NCBI RefSeq assembly: GCF_004336805.1
Contig: NZ_SJXM01000013.1
Location: 29,888-93,887 of the forward strand
Direction of reading: 5' to 3'
Origin: Aeromicrobium sp. IC_218
Lineage (GTDB): Bacteria; Actinomycetota; Actinomycetes; Propionibacteriales; Nocardioidaceae
Length of the DNA stretch: 64,000 bases
Part shown: in pieces, positions 63,044 to 64,000 of the stretch
Layout: each line of letters starts with the position of its first letter
Numbering within the stretch: the stretch's first letter is position 1
Made by a program: the position numbers and the translations under genes
Notes under the pieces: generated by a model
The model's database searches: none
Told to the model about the DNA's origin: nothing
What the model saw: the letters and a program-made list of their open reading frames with translations, nothing else

Positions 63044-63502
63044 TCCGCATGGATCTGCGGCCCGCCGGACACGGAGGCGCCGGTCGTCCTGCTCGGCACG
63101 GCCGAGTCGGTGCGGTCCGGGCACGCGCAGTTCGCGGTCGAGGAGGTGTGGGCGGGGCCCGACCTGGCGCCCGTCGTGGAGCTCGAGACGGGCGTTGATC
63201 CCCTGAACGGACGGATCTACCTCTCCGGCGGGCAGCGGTACGTCGTCACCGCGGACGAGTCGTTCCGCACCAGCTACTGCGAGGCTCACCCGGTCTACGA
63301 CGGCGACGACCTCGCGACCCGTCCGGCGGAGGTCCGCCACCCGGTCGCCGACGGTCGTACCGGCCCGGAGCGCCCGCCCTCCGTGACCGAGACCGTGGCG
63401 TGGGGAGTCGGCGCCGCGGCCGTCGCCGGGGCGCTTCACCTGCTCGCGGGGCGGCGCCGTGCATCCGGGTCGCGCGAGACGGTGACGCCTCCCGCGACAT
63501 GA
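62981..63502 (+). CDS. secreted, C-terminally anchored protein of unknown function, copy 1
   Basis: A 173-residue protein: Sec signal peptide (MRRAAL ... SPASA, cut near 23/24), an extracytoplasmic beta-rich domain (about 24-135) with cysteines at about 26 and 90 that could pair, and a C-terminal membrane helix (about 140-160) followed by GRRRA. Conserved between the two copies are VWAGPDLAPVV, the YVVTADESFRT strand and the two cysteines. I do not recognise the family. The ATG at 62981 follows a perfect GAGGAGGT ribosome site; an ATG 21 nt upstream is the remnant described above. Confidence 0.75.
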   Translation: MRRAALVAATALAVLLPASPASAWICGPPDTEAPVVLLGTAESVRSGHAQFAVEEVWAGPDLAPVVELETGVDPLNGRIYLSGGQRYVVTADESFRTSYCEAHPVYDGDDLATRPAEVRHPVADGRTGPERPPSVTETVAWGVGAAAVAGALHLLAGRRRASGSRETVTPPAT

Positions 63503-63582
63503 CCGGGCGAGGAGGTCGCATGCGTCGAGCAGCCCTGGTGGCGGCGACGGCCCTGGCCGTCCTGCTGCCTGCGTCGCCCGCC
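63476..63582 (+). repeat. direct repeat unit 2 of the tandem secreted-protein genes
   Basis: Second copy of the 107-bp unit at 62937-63043. It contains the true 3' end of copy 1 and the ribosome site plus signal-peptide start of copy 2. Confidence 0.85.
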
Positions 63583-64000
63583 GCGGCGACGTCGTGCACG
63601 GCGCTGACCGGCACCCCGGACGCCCCGGTCGTCCTCGTCGGCACGGTCCAGGCCGCCTGGTCCGAGCACGCGCGCCTCGCGGTCGACGAGGTCTGGGCCG
63701 GACCCGACCTCGCCCCGGTGGTGTGGGTCGAGGCGGTCGAGGACGACGACCTGGGCGGGGACTACCTCGTGCCGGGGGAGCGGTACGTCGTGACCGCGGA
63801 CGAGTCGTTCCGCACCGGCCTGTGCGAGGTCGCCGCCGTCGGTGACGTGACCCGACCGTCCGACGTGCGTGAGCCGGTCGAGGGCGGCGTCACCGGCGCG
63901 GACGCCCCGCGCCCGCTCGCTGAGGTGCTCGCGTGGGGGGCGGGCGGCGCGGCGCTCGTCGGTGCGGTCGTCCTGCTCGTGCGGCGGCGGCGCCCGCCCC
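63520..64000 (+). CDS. secreted, anchored protein of unknown function, copy 2 (3' end outside the window)
   Basis: The first 160 codons of a paralogue of the preceding gene. The signal peptide is almost identical (MRRAALVAATALAVLLPASP); the mature domain has diverged (SCTALTGTPDAPVVLVGTVQ) but keeps VDEVWAGPDLAPVV, YVVTADESFRTGLCE and the two cysteines. A C-terminal membrane helix is beginning, followed by RRRRPP at the window edge. Same ribosome site as copy 1, so the pair is probably co-transcribed and functionally related. Confidence 0.75.
   Translation, partial: MRRAALVAATALAVLLPASPAAATSCTALTGTPDAPVVLVGTVQAAWSEHARLAVDEVWAGPDLAPVVWVEAVEDDDLGGDYLVPGERYVVTADESFRTGLCEVAAVGDVTRPSDVREPVEGGVTGADAPRPLAEVLAWGAGGAALVGAVVLLVRRRRPP

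Overview
The window comes from a very high-GC actinobacterium, most likely of the Nocardioides/Aeromicrobium type (Propionibacteriales). The support is heavy GTG start use, GTGA/ATGA stop-start overlaps inside operons, a BldG-like STAS protein, monomeric isocitrate dehydrogenase, an Ssd/TadABC pilus locus with DUF4244 pilins, DUF3151 next to fba and purA, and a -10 box (TANNNT) lying only 6-8 nt upstream of many start codons, which is typical of leaderless actinobacterial mRNAs. The species assignment is inference. No phage, transposon or CRISPR array was found.

Layout. 1-3.6 kb: two sodium/solute symporters, each preceded by a 2-TM partner protein, and a LytTR response regulator. 3.7-5.9 kb: icd. 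6.1-8.7 kb: biotin ECF transporter bioYMN, divergent from a BioQ-like TetR gene, with a doubled operator between them. 8.8-12.3 kb: small zinc ribbon, GuaB1, a LytS-type histidine kinase and a methyltransferase. 12.4-19.3 kb: degenerate Fic protein, HAD phosphatase and the Tad pilus operon (ssd, tadA, tadB, tadC, two pilins, two TadE-like proteins). 19.3-23.2 kb: membrane glycosyltransferase plus membrane-anchored GH18 protein. 23.4-35.6 kb: a conserved actinobacterial block (MrfA-like helicase, BldG-like STAS, methyltransferase, topA, tmk, holB, SlpD/E-like exopeptidase), interrupted by a GNAT/MFS pair. 35.6-36.3 kb: chorismate mutase, then tRNA-Thr with a decayed tandem copy.

36.3-47.3 kb: one long L-arabinose operon holding a binding protein, a two-domain ATPase, two permeases, a LacI regulator, araB, araD, araA and galM. 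Two LacI-type operators and a Crp-like site lie in front of it. 47.3-50.4 kb: aminotransferase, VKOR and MFS. 50.5-54.3 kb: pyrE, a SpoU methyltransferase, a CoA-disulfide-reductase-like flavoprotein and fba. 54.4-62.9 kb: Fpg/Nei glycosylase, DUF3151, PLD-family protein, secreted 5'-nucleotidase with an Ig-like tail, lipid kinase and purA. 63.0 kb to the end: a recent tandem duplication of a secreted, membrane-anchored protein of unknown function; the second copy runs off the window.

Themes that tie the window together: (i) carbon uptake (symporters, LytTR, arabinose operon) shares TGTGA-N6-TCACA-like palindromes; (ii) every convergent gene junction carries a palindrome or long inverted repeat; (iii) leaderless promoters are the rule for single genes and operon heads, while secreted-protein and carbon-uptake genes keep leaders with Shine-Dalgarno sequences.
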